From: Lobosporangium transversale
Lineage: Eukaryota; Mortierellomycota; Mortierellomycetes; Mortierellales; Mortierellaceae
Length of the DNA: 64,000 nucleotides
Assembly: GCF_002105155.1 (NCBI RefSeq)
Contig: NW_019029008.1
Span: 124,001 to 188,000, forward strand
Reading direction: 5' to 3'
Position 1 is the first letter of the stretch; each line of letters opens with the position of its first letter. The position numbers and the translations under genes are program-made. The notes under the pieces are model-generated. The model was not told the origin of the DNA, ran no database searches, and saw nothing but the letters and a program-made list of their open reading frames with translations. Below are positions 45,710 to 56,505 of this stretch, piece by piece.

Positions 45710-48163
45710 TTATACCGCTTTAGTTCTGCCCTCAAGTCTACCTCGCTGTAATTCTGCGTTTAAGTCTACCCCCATGACATATTGCTTGATACTTGATAGT
45801 TCTTTTGTCGGTTTAGGATCCACCCGACCAGCCCCAATCTTGAATTTTTGTTTCTTATATTCCTCAGCCTTAGCTTTTGGAACAACAAAAATAAATACAA
45901 CGTCCTTCTCTGAGCGAATCCACTTTTTTTCTTGAAGCTTTTTAAGAAGTTCTTTGCAAGATTCACTCTTGATACCATGCTTTACATTTACCGTAATCTG
46001 GAGTAGATAATTCGGCGCTATTAGCATATCAACGCAGGCAAAAGTCTTGCTTTTTGGGATCCATAGTTCTCCTTTCATCGATTCCTTGTAAACATCAAAA
46101 GCTTCGAAGAATTTAACCGTCGGCTTGGCATCGATGGTGATGGTGATATCTTGCTTTTTCTCTACATCTAGACTCTTGGCCACGAAGGTACAGTCGCCTC
46201 TCCGTAGTATGCGACGTATACATATCTCGAGCATAGCTCCTAGATCTACTCCAACTTTGCCATTGACTAATCGATCCAATATCATATCAAAAGTATTGTC
46301 GTCCGCTGCTTCGTACACCTTTTCGAGAATGTGATTAGAGGCCCACTCTAACACAAATTGCTGGTGATCTCCTATTGGACGACGATGAAGAAGTCGGCTG
46401 CTATATTGTAGTGAATCTTTGGCCTGTTCAAAATATTGTAACAGCTTCAATGGATCCTTGAGGTTGTCGAGGGCTTCTTCTACGCGACTGTATGCTACCC
46501 TCCTAGCTCCATCAAGATCTTTTTTATTAAAGTGCAGTCGGCTCGCTGGTTTCTCGAGAACATACCTTGGCACACCACCTATCTTCTCATAGAGTTCCAT
46601 CATAAATTCTTCGCTGACGATGTTAAAGGTCCGAACCATTTTTCTACACTGTCTTAACTCATCCAGCTCCCATGGTGCCATGTAATAAATCCATACCACC
46701 CTCTTTACAATTTCTTGATACATGTTGGACTCGGAAAATAACGTCTTTGGTGATACTGAGAAGATAGTTCGAGCCTCCATAAGCTCCGGCTTTGGTGAGC
46801 TGTCGACTAGGAACCAAGTGTTAGGTAGCTCTAGGAAGGCGGCGAAATCCTTTATATCTCCATTTTGAACAGTAGATGACCCACCAAAAGCGTAGCACAT
46901 TGAATCTTCTTTTCGCTGGATGATGACAATAGGTGGATCATCCTCAGTACTGGTTGCAAGTAGTCGGATGGCAAAATATATGAGAAAGGATGACTTCCCT
47001 ATACCAGCCGTCCCTGTAACAACAATACGGTTTCGTGCATCGTCCTCAGCGTTGCAAAACTGTTTGGTGATTAAATCGTAGAGATCCTTGAATTCCTTTC
47101 TTACATATAGATCTTGCGCATCGATCACCGGAAGCCTTGTCCCTGGTGGACTGGATATCACATAATCTGCTTTTCCAAAAGATGAACGTTTTAGCCTGGA
47201 AGCTGTTCGGGATATTGCTTGGAAGATGTTGGCCTCTGATGTTCTGCTTCCAATGTTCTCAAGCACCGAAACCAACTCTTTACTTGTAAGACGAGGAAGG
47301 TTGGCACGCCCATCTACTATGGCTTTTTCGGAAAGTCCTGCTGCTCGAATTGCCTTGATTAAGTTGTCCTCTTCAACTTTGGGTCTTTTGGAGGAAGTTT
47401 CGTCGCCCTCGTCGACTTCAAAATTGTCGCGACCCCTCTTTTGACCTGTTTTATTAAATCGAAAAGTATCAAGACTATGTTAGTGTTGCATCTCTATGTT
47501 TTCTCAAACACATCAATACCCCAAGTAAAAACCTGACGTGAGATCCATCTCAATAACAAATAAAACAGCTGTATTACAACGAAACAAACATAAAAAAGGC
47601 GTGATATCACATGGTGTTGGGCATGAAAATAAGCAAACAAGCTTCATCAATTGAAAATATAACTATCAGTCCGTCAAGAGCTAATACATACCTCGCTGCG
47701 GTGGCTTGACAAAAACATGGATAGTTTTCCTTGGAAGTTCAGAATTAAATATCTCCCAAAGCTCCATTGACGCGATTGTGAGAGCCTCTTTTGACTCGAT
47801 TTCTGACTCAAAGATAGCCTCGCCTTTGTCAGGGATGGAGACCTTGTAGAGGGTGAGATCTTTGGGCTTAATGCTTGGATCCACAGTAATATTGGGGTAG
47901 ATTGCTTGCTTGAGCATCCCGACCGATTTATCGCAGAAAATCTCTACTGGGAACGACGTTGCTTCTCCCTCAACAACGCAGTTCAGAACCAGCAGCAGTG
48001 GGATGGCGCGCTTTTTTCGTTGTGGGTGCTGGTTTACTCTTTTTCGCTTATTGAGTGTGGAGGCATCCTCAGGCTTATTTGCTGTCATTTTTTTTTGTGC
48101 TTGGCTCTCTGTGGAATCATTTGCAGCCATGTTTTTTTGTGCTTGGCTCCTTGTGGTGGCCAT
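45710..48163 (-). CDS. Crinkler (CRN) family protein
   Basis: Exons 47692-48163 and 45710-47445 join through GTATGT...AACAG to 735 aa, with no frame break. The N-terminus has a short repeated SQAQKKM segment and a basic patch (NKRKRVNQHPQRKKR), then a ubiquitin-like CRN header with DLTLYKVSIPDKG and IHVFVKPP. Exon 2 holds a P-loop NTPase (GTAGIGKSSF at about residues 302-311, later WFLVDSSPKP). The C-terminal third, with VDMLIAPNYLLQITV, fits the nuclease-like domain of header-NTPase-nuclease Crinklers. No signal peptide is seen. Crinklers of oomycetes and fungi act in nuclei as effectors or in conflicts, and have been proposed to derive from transposons. This intact copy lies inside a mobile-element region, which agrees with that. 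Target and activity here are unknown. Confidence 0.85.
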
Positions 48164-48517
48164 TGAAAATTAAGATGAGTGGGACTGAGTGTGGTTGAAA
48201 TGCAGGGAGAATGATGGTTAAATAGGCAAAGGTATATTCTTACTCTATCACCCGTGGTCGCTGTATGAAAACAAAAATGAAAAATGTGTAAGGCAAAAAA
48301 AAAAAAAGGAAAGGAAAGGAAAGGAAAGGCAATAGATGAAGGCTTGGAATGAATAAAAGAGGTAAGTGGTGAAATATGAAAAAGGTGGCGAAAATGAAGT
48401 GGAGCAAAGGAAAGAAAGGAGCAAGGTTAGGCGACGTGTGAGAAAATATTTTTTTCAAATCAGCCACGTGCCATTTTCTGGGTCATTGTGACGTGACAAT
48501 CTTTAGTGCGCTGCAGA

Positions 48518-48629
48518 AGGTCAAGTTTGTCACTCTTTTTGGTTAGTCCTTTTCAGTTATAAGAATTTTGTTAAGTAAACCATTTATATTTGAAAGAGTC
48601 TAGCCAAAAAGAGCGACAAGCTTGACCCT
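48518..48629. repeat. inverted repeat pair, hairpin-forming
   Basis: The arm 48518-48547 (GGTCAAGTTTGTCACTCTTT and on to GGTTAG) is the imperfect reverse complement of 48599-48629 (CTAGCCAAAAAGAGCGACAA and on to GACC), around a 51-nt AT-rich centre. Parts of the arm (CAAACTTGAC, TTTTGGCTAG) recur at 48709-48733. Confidence 0.7.
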
Positions 48630-48655
48630 CTGGCGCAAAGAACTCATTTCTCAGT

Positions 48656-48830
48656 CTCGTCACCAGCCTGAGGACGAAGTTCATGTGCACATGCACAGGC
48701 TGGGACCAAACTTGACATTTTGGCTAGAGGTCTCTTTTTTTAAATTTGAAAAAGTTTCCAAGTCGAAAACACGCCGCAGGAAAGGCTCTTTTTTTTCTGC
48801 CATTCTCGCCGCAGAAAATGGCTTTTTTTT
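48656..48830 (+). repeat. internal copy of the element terminus
   Basis: Starts with the same CTCGTCACCAGCCTG as 40438. From CAGGCTGGGACCAAACTT it resembles the reverse complement of the right end for a further roughly 130 nt (T-rich tract, AAGTCG, CCGCAG, CAAAGTC). Together with the right end at about 54840-55066 it delimits a 6.4-kb unit holding the DUF6589 gene, with long diverged inverted repeats. Confidence 0.65.
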
Positions 48831-49244
48831 TCAAAGTCCAGACTAGGATATTGATTTGATTGAGAACGAACGAGGAATGAGAAAAAAGAATGGTATATTT
48901 CGCGTAAAAAGAGTCATCATGCTCTAATTAATCAATTAATTACCTTTAATTAAGATAGTGTGCTTAATAAGGTCAGAGAGATGGAAACGAGAATTGTGGA
49001 GTAGATTCAAATGTTAGAATAATAAAATGTTAGAATAATAGATGGCAATGCAGATGATGGAAACAAGAGATGATTGGTAAAAATGAGGCTAGTGATTTGG
49101 GTGTGTGTGTAGGACCGATTAAAAAGCGCCATCCCGTTTGTCTAAAGGGCAAGTGGATAGTGATGGCTTCGTTCATAAAGGATGAACGATTGTAAAGAAT
49201 ACTCAATAGATATGGTATTTTCATTACAAGACAAAATTCCTTTC

Positions 49245-50242
49245 ACTTGATTGACATTCGACTCTTTTCTTCATGCTTGAACCTCGGCGGTCCTCCTGCA
49301 TATGCGGTATTGATGTGAGTTTTTATGACACACTGTCCCGCATGTTTTAAATATCTAGGTGTTGCTTTAACATTCTGACCATTGTTGATAACGAGCTTCT
49401 GAATCTTAAGCTTGACGTGTATGTCGCCTGGGACCATGAAACAGAGGAATGTGATATTGTCACTTTTCTCCGAGGTTTGATCGGTTTCTCTTCAAGCAGG
49501 ACTCAGTAATATTATCGGCCATCCAATTATCAAGTCCCAGAAAATAATACTGGCTAGGATCAAAGATGAGCGCCATCAGCAGATAGCTAATGCAAGAAGC
49601 CTGTCCTATGAGGATTTCATTGAGTTGTGCGAGTTGCCTGAGCTCACACATGCAGATAAGTATGCAGTGTCTAAATATCGCTTGATGAAAGCCTACAATA
49701 TAACCACACCTGACATTGTGACGCCTGAGTGGGTCAAGGATTATGATAATGAGAAAGAGAAAAGCGTTTACAAGAACCTGTGCTCTCTATACACCACTAA
49801 TAGCACCACTTTGGAAGATAGACTAGAGGCTGTCCGACAAAGGGAGGAGGCTAGACTAGGATTATGCCCAAAAACCAAAGTGCATCACAATCTTGAAGGC
49901 TCGCGATATGTCAAATTGCAATATGCAGCGGATATCATGACATCATGTGAATTCACAGATGTATTCGCCAGTAATACTGTGCAAGCACAGACTCTCAAAG
50001 AAGGAATCAGAAGGATATGGGAAGGCGTTTTGAAGGAAATGGATAACACTCGCACAGCACTGGATAGAAAGAAACCAACGCACAATAATTGGATATTCAA
50101 ACACCAACTAGGGTATCTAAACAATATTTTACATGATGTGCTTGGTGTTAAGATTGTGGGAGTCAACAAACGCTGTGCGAAATATCATCTGGTGCACTAC
50201 TCAAAGGTTGCTTCACTACGGCAGATGTCCTTTGATATTTAA
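49245..50242 (+). pseudogene. remnant of origin-binding/helicase-like mobile-element protein
   Basis: Coding-like segments occur in successive frames: LNLGGPPAYAVLM near 49276-49315, VDNELLNLKLDVYVAWDHE near 49382-49440, and then an uninterrupted stretch from about 49497 to the TAA at 50240-50242. The last part has KYRLMKAYNITTPDIV, EARLGL, ADIMTSCEFTDVF, and LGYLNNILHDVLGVKIVGV then KYHLVHYSK. The pattern fits the C-terminal region of replication-origin-binding-like proteins (Herpes_ori_bp type) amplified in some Mucoromycota genomes. The helicase part is missing and the frame breaks near 49330 and 49490. The family call is by pattern only. Confidence 0.45.
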
Positions 50243-50279
50243 AAAAATTGTGTGTTTAAATCACAGCAAAATGTTTATC

Positions 50280-50343
50280 CGGTGGGTAGACTTGCAAATG
50301 CATTCTATAAAAGAAAAAAAAAATATTGGAAGTCTACCCACCG
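50280..50343 (-). repeat. 64-bp palindromic mini-element, copy 3 (inverted)
   Basis: Reverse orientation of copy 1 and nearly identical to it, including the flanking ACCAGGCTTAG and GGATAAAC. It lies between the origin-binding remnant and the DDE transposase. Confidence 0.85.
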
Positions 50344-50503
50344 CTAAGCCTGGTCCGTGCACGGGTAGCCAAAAGTGAGAACGACCTAATTTTATACTGT
50401 AGAATTCTAACATAAAAATATACAGTACGAATATTTGAAATGCGATGATTAGAGATAGCAACATAATAAAATGAATTGAGGCAAATAAAAGTACTGGTGA
50501 TAT

Positions 50504-51729
50504 TTGATAATGGATGCAGAATTTGACAAATTGTTATCAATGCAGTGGGGATTCCTGTACGAGGAATGGCCGACTGTGGAGCGGAACAAATTCCACCGTA
50601 CTGAGATCAAAGATATACAAGATATTCGAAAGATCAAGACTTTGTACAGAACAAGTTGGGCATCATTCCTGTGTACTTTTTCCTGGCTGTGATTTTTGGC
50701 ACGAGGCCTTATCCTGGCCCATACAGGAATGCTGAGAAAGGCGTGCTTATACTTTATATGCTGTTGAAAGGTATTCCAACTGGTGAGATGGGTGCATTCT
50801 TGCCCAAAAGTTCGTTTCATGATGTCTATAAGGACTTTTTTTGGCAGGGAGGCACATGTTTTAGAAGGGAAACTGACCGCCTATTTGGCAAGTATGTGTT
50901 CAAGCATAAGGCTGCGTTTGCTCTCTTCACGGGATGTGAATCCAGAGTCATTCAACACATCACGATGCACCTCGATGGTCATGACAGCCGAGTCGCTTAC
51001 ATCAATGCAGATAAAGTTAGCATGTATTCATACAAACTCAAAAAGTCAGGATTCCGCACGCAGGTATGCTGCGATATTAATGGTATGGTTGTTTTTGTAT
51101 CTCAGCCCGGTAAATGCCGCGATTTTAATGATGGAACCATGCTTTCTAGAATGGCTATTGAGAAGAAGATCCATCCCCTTGATTGCATTGCTCTAGATGG
51201 TGGCTATACACAGTATATTGAGGGCATTATAACAGGCAGTGGAATATTGAAATCGTCAAATTTCAGCTGCCCAATCCGCAAATGCAAAGGAATTGCATTG
51301 ACAGACAGCGAGAGTAGATATAACGACATGTTTGGCAGCTTTCGCTCAAGGATTGAAAGCTATTTTGGGGAAATGCAGACCACCTTCAACAAATTCAGCA
51401 ACACTGTGGTGAATAGAGTCTCAGAGAAGAGCTCAGAGAAGAGCACTTTTTCATTGCAATTCAAGCTGTGCTGCTTGCTCCTCAACATCAAACGCATGGT
51501 AGCATTGCGCAATATCACCGCCGAGGCGCATCATAGCTATTGGACACAGGACAGCTTTGAATATCCAGATGGTAATAACGCCACTCTTGTACAGGTTTTG
51601 ACTCCAAGTTATAAAGTCAAGATGGATCATGCACGAAGTATCTTCAAACTGCAGGATGCCTTCTTAAACAATTCACTCACCTCTTCCAATGCTGACGATG
51701 AGATCCTGAATCATAGTTATGGCAATTGA
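50504..51729 (+). pseudogene. DDE transposase (PIF/Harbinger or DDE_Tnp_4-like), frameshifted near N-terminus
   Basis: The N-terminal part, from an ATG at 50504 or 50510 (MDAEFDKLLSMQWGFLYEEW), runs in one frame to a TGA at 50690-50692. The main body runs in another frame from about 50645 to 51729 (QNKLGIIPVYFFLAVIFGTR onward), so a single-base shift lies near 50625-50660. Catalytic-type features are AYINADKVSMYSYKLKKSGF then TQVCCDINGMVVFVSQPGKC, ALDGGYTQYI, and FGSFRSRIESYFGEMQ with the candidate Glu. The spacing resembles DDE_Tnp_4-type transposases (DNA cut-and-paste). A short intron at the shift cannot be excluded. The 3' tail is the 282-bp repeat found again at 42284. Confidence 0.6.
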
Positions 51730-51981
51730 GCTTTGGTATCTTGGCTTGGATGTGGAAGTGGAGTGAGCCATGTACCGCCATTCTCGAGCTATCTGTCCAA
51801 CTATATTGGATCAACGTGTTTAAAACTACAAGATCAACCCCCTCACTACCTCAAACTGCATACTTTTTTTAAATATATTTCAAAGATCTTTCCATCGATA
51901 TCAATGCGCCTTTCGCCAACTTCTGGATATTGCTCAATTCTTTGGATCTTGGGTGACTACTTGGATTCGGATGACCGCCTT
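51700..51981 (+). repeat. 282-bp direct repeat, copy 2
   Basis: Begins inside the last codons of the DDE transposase frame and appears identical to 42284-42565. Confidence 0.9.
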
Positions 51982-52316
51982 TATCTGGTTTAAGCAAACA
52001 TTCGAAGATATTCAATCAATTAAAATACAAAGATACATTAATTTACACTGGTCATACAAAATATACACTAATTTACACTAATTTACACTGGTCTTACAGT
52101 TCTGTAATATAAATGACACTTTAGCCAAGTCACTGGAGATTGCAACGACTGAAGATAGCAAGAGCAGTAGGAGCTAGGGACATAGAGATCACAGGGATAG
52201 GAAGGTACAAACACAATAGGGACAGCAAGATATAGACGCAATGGAGGCAACAGGGGATCAGAGACATGAGGACGGCAGGAACAGGATGATAATTTCGTGA
52301 GGACTATAAAACATAA
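51982..52316. other. element interior with short tandem repeats
   Basis: Contains repeats of ACACTAATTT and CACTGGTC between about 52045 and 52100, then a purine-rich stretch. No gene seen. Confidence 0.45.
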
Positions 52317-54583
52317 TTAAACAATACCCACAGCATCGTCTCCGTCAACCTCCATCGCCTCATCGTTTATATTTTTGTGCGGTCCCCCATGCGAACGGGT
52401 TCTCGCTTCAATGAACGATTGGAGGTGTTTTGTCCCCTGCATCTTCTCATAACCTCCCTTGATGAGATCTGCTACAGGATGTGCGCTGGCAATCTGTGAA
52501 TGATATTTCGGAGGCTGATCTTTGCTATAGGACTCAAGAATATCATACTGCCTGAGGGATACGAGTATCTCATTGATATCATGGACCGCTTTCTTTGTAG
52601 CGTGTTTGGTGCCTGAGTAAGGGACGCCAAACGAAGTCTTCATCTGGTCTTCCATTTGTCCGAGCGAGTGAATATTGGTAGACCTTGATCCATGTTTCTC
52701 ATCCCAGGTTGAACCGTTTGCCTTTCGTATCTTTTTGATAAGCAAGTTGTTGTGCTCTTGGAAAAGATCTGTAGGTATCCAACGATTTTCCTGGCCTGTA
52801 GTATTCACTAACCAAGAAGACATGACAGCATGGCTTGTCTATTCAGTCCAGGCGTATTTGAAGCCACAATGAAGATCCAGGAGCTCGTATGCGTAGTTCT
52901 TTGTCCCTCCAGCTTGGCAAATGGGAGTAATCCATACCAGAGCCTCCCTAATGCGCCCAACATCCCCAGCCTTGATAGCAGATGAGAACTCTATGTAGAT
53001 TAGCATCTCTTATAAATAGAGCAGCATTATCAGAAACAGTTCCATTGAGCTGGGGTCGGTTGGCTTTATCTAGGAACCTGTCCAGAATCCTGTTCACATT
53101 CTTCTCGCTCAGCTCTTGTAGCACACTTGTGGGAAAAAACATAGAGTCTTCAGCTAGATCCTCACATTCCTGGACAAGCTGCCATGCACGGATTACCATT
53201 GCATCAAATGCGTGAAAGAGAAGCTCATTTACTGCATGGAAATCAAACCGATCGGGGGTGACACGTTTTCGCCTTAATTTCGCTGCATAATATGCTAACG
53301 ATCCTGGAACTCCTATGTCACCATAGTGGGTACGCAAGATCGTTGAAGAAAGGACCATTTGCAGATGAAAAAGCTGTATGACAGGAACCGCCCACTCAAA
53401 CCTGTGGTAGGTCGAAACATCATCGCAACGTTGCCTTTTTAATGAACGAACTCTGCTCACTGTAAGCTGGTCACCAGTAACCACCGCCCTTTTTCCATCG
53501 AACCACTCACTGGGTATCTTAAGAGTCTGTCCCATAATAGTTTCCAGGACATCCTTGTTTCCGTCAATCGTGGCCTGGTTAATGTGCATTGATGGTAGTG
53601 GGAAAGCCTCCGTTTTTTTAATCGGAAGTAGCAGCTTCGATGGAACAGGCATCGACACTTCTTCGTAGCCCTTGAGGTTTCTCCGCAGAACATCGACCAG
53701 GTGGAATCGCATGGTCTCTCGAAGATGCGTTTCGTTCGCCGTCGTAGGCATCAAATCTTTAAGCTGGAGACATCGAGCGGGTTCGGTGTGTCGCTCTTCT
53801 TCTGCAGTTACGCTTGTGGTAACGAGTGTCGCTGCAGTCCCGCTCCCAAACGAGTCCTGGTTGTCAAGTCTTTGATTATGCTTGCGGCGGGCCATGTTTA
53901 TGTTGTCATAAACAATTAGAAAGGGGCTAGCCTTTACTTTGGCCTGAACACTTTTAAGAGCGCCATTGGATGTTGACTCCATGCCTCTGATGAGGGACTG
54001 ATGAGATACTGACAATCCTGCGCATGCTAAAAGTGTGATGACCTTACGCGGAACTCCCTTACTGAACAAATACAGCCCTAGCATCGATTGAATATAGTTG
54101 CATCTACGGTTGTATAGGAATGCAAATACACTAGCAACCACAGGTACAGCTTTCGACGGGTCCTTCGAACAATGACTGTTTGTATACGCAATGTCTGTCA
54201 AGAACTGGTGAAAAACAGGGGCTTTCTTCTTGAAAACTTCGCTAACAAACTCGAGCTCGAATCCTTCGATCTTTTCCTGTGTGATGCTATTCGCTGGAAA
54301 GTGCAGGGCTTTATCCTGGAGAGGCTCGTTTCAGCTTGCCCTTGATATATTCGAGGGCAAAATCAACAGCGGCACGGGCAGTACTCTCTCGCTGATATGA
54401 ATGATTCATTTCTTTTTGCCAGAGATCGATAGCTTCAGCAGGCCCATTGTCTCTATAAAAGCATTGAACAACATCCTGGATACCTTGGCTTTGTGATTGG
54501 AAACAAGCGTTCAAAAAGACCCTGAGTGACAGTCTATATTTTTTCATGGTTTTAAAGACGTCTTGTAGCTGGGCAGTAGACAT
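52317..54583 (-). pseudogene. DUF6589-family mobile-element gene, broken
   Basis: A coding region of about 750 codons, read on the minus strand and interrupted at least three times. The N-terminal part (MSTAQLQDVFKTMKKYRLSL) runs from 54583 to a stop at 54311. The frame then shifts by one base and continues with ALHFPANSITQEKIEGF. The core has PFLIVYDNINMARR, VTGDQLTVSR, PVIQLFHLQMVLSSTILRTH and FDFHAVNELLFHAFDAMV, all hallmarks of DUF6589 proteins common in fungal genomes and thought to be transposase-related. A second frameshift lies near 53010. An in-frame TAG at about 52844-52846 interrupts between KYAWTE and MSSWLVN. The tail (LFQEHNNLLIKK, AHPVADLI) is intact. No intron consensus explains the breaks. 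Confidence 0.75.
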
Positions 54584-55009
54584 TTTTGTTGCGCTTTTTT
54601 TTATCTTTATTTTTATTTTTATTTTTTATTTTATTTTTTTTAATTTTTAATTTGAGAAATAAAATTTATTTAATGTGCAGCGAAGAAAGAGGGAGAGAGA
54701 TGAAGAGAAAAGAGGAGAGAGAAGGAGAAAAGAGATGAAGAAAAGAAGAAAAAGAGAGAAGGAAACTTTGATGGGGGGAATGAAGGAAAATGAGGAAACA
54801 TGTTCTATGAGTCAGGTCCTTCCCCGCCTAAAAATGACTTTGGCAAAAAGAGAGAATCTTTCCCTGCACAAAAACGACTTTGACAAAAAAATAAGAGTTG
54901 TTCCTACGACCTGACGCACAAAAAAAAAAAAATTTTCTCTGCGGTTTGTACGACTTAGAAAAAATTTCAAAAAAAAAATGTTGACCCCCCTAAAATCTTA
55001 AGTTTGGTC
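54584..55009. other. subterminal region of the element
   Basis: AT-rich leader of the DUF6589 gene followed by purine-rich sequence. From about 54840 it resembles, inverted, the stretch after 48700. No gene supported. Confidence 0.45.
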
Positions 55010-55066
55010 CCAGCCTGTCAGTGAGCGTTAGTGCAATGCACAAAAGTCACACAAGCTGGTGACGAG
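55010..55066 (-). repeat. right copy of 57-bp inverted repeat
   Basis: The reverse complement matches 40438-40494 at 54 of 57 positions and shares its first 12 and last 8 bases (GACCAAACTT beyond) with 48656. It ends GGTGACGAG. The bases following (TCTATC) do not form an obvious duplication with either left flank. Confidence 0.8.
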
Positions 55067-56463
55067 TCTATCATCCACTATCACATCAGCATTTGCGCCC
55101 AACAGAGCGTGCAGATCCTTCTGACAGTGCCTGCTCTTAATCTTTGTCCTTATCTCTCTTATATTGTTACAAAAATCAATCTATTCAGTCGGGCAAGCAT
55201 AGCTCTCTGGTTTGGACCTCATAGTGTGCATTAGATATCGTATGAAATAATCATTTCCATCTCCAATGACCTAGAGCAAACAACTTTTTTCTCACTTTAT
55301 CTGTCTTTATGCCCTAATATCGTGACTTATATTAAAATAAAGCGAAGGCCAATACCTACAATGCATGCTCCTTTAAAAAAAGGATTAAACATTCTATCTA
55401 TCAAACTATTCTCTGCTTTATACAAAGATTATTGATCGGAAATGGTCCTTATACATGCTTTGAGCTTGATCTTTCTTCTCCGCGCCAATGGCTCTCAATA
55501 GGGAAGACTGGGCCCGCTATATTATCTGGTCAGAATAATAACCAAATAGCATCAGTCTCAGATGCAGGATTCTGATCAGGCTACCGTTTCATATATTAAA
55601 GGTTCACGTACAGTATCCAGTAGATAATTGATGATTCAATACCCTTGTGGCGCTGTATGCATTTAATGTTTTCCATGTCAGTGGAAACAGCGTGGTAGCA
55701 TGCCAAAGACCTTTATTTATTTATATGTCTTTTTCACAGAATTACATTTTTTCCTTCTGTCAATTCGGGCATTTGAAGATGGGTAAGTGGATATTGGATG
55801 GAATCTAGGAAGTGAATAATTGGAAGGGAAAAAACTTTTACCTTAAAGGATCGTATTTTAGGTGGGAGATGAATGATCCCTCGTATCAATCACAATGATC
55901 TGTCGCCATTTAACCACTTAAAAGGCTATGTAATTCGCAGATTTACTAAGGCTTGGAAGGCTAACTAAGCGCCAAAGAAAAAAAAAAAAAAAAAAAAAAA
56001 GATGCTGCAATGCATAGTGGGAAGAGGCAGTCATGCTACCTTTTCATGCATGCCCATTGACCCTGTTACAGGCCATTCGCGTCATCTCTGCGCCAATTAC
56101 CTTTTTTTTTTCTGGACGTATACGCGCTCTCTACCAAATTTGTAGTTCAGAAATTAAGAGCACATATTGTGGTTAGCCGACGCCTATAAAGGGTCTAAAA
56201 GAGAGAGCTCAAAGCAATGGGGAAAAAAAAAAATAACTGAACCGAAAGAACATTTCTTCTTCGTTTCTATTTTTTATTCTTCCTCAGATGTCTTGCCTAC
56301 ACACATCCACCTCTTAAAGTACAGAATAACTCTTTTCACAAGCACCAACATTTAAGGTATGGGTTTTCAACTTCTAGCCATTGCAAGCTCATCTTATCCC
56401 CTATTGCTGAATATGAACAAGATATTCTTGAACATTTGAGTGCTGACCTTTTGCGCTGTTTGG

Positions 56464-56496
<33 letters not shown>

Positions 56497-56505
56497 CTCC
56501 AGCTT
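55067..56505. other. upstream part of secreted-protein copy 3
   Basis: 1.44 kb without a gene. The last 450 nt resemble the upstream blocks of copies 1 and 2 (GCATGCNNATTGACCCT, GGACGTATACGCG, an A run, AAAGAACATTT). The region is about 0.7 kb shorter than the corresponding part of unit 2, so sequence was lost or never present. Confidence 0.45.

Larger units (their letters stand above)
48164..49244. other. element interior rich in inverted repeats
   Basis: No gene seen. It contains an AAAGG pentamer run near 48307-48329, an inverted repeat pair at 48518-48547 / 48599-48629, and an internal terminus copy from 48656. This is the junction between the Crinkler-bearing part and the DUF6589-bearing part of the insertion. 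Confidence 0.5.
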
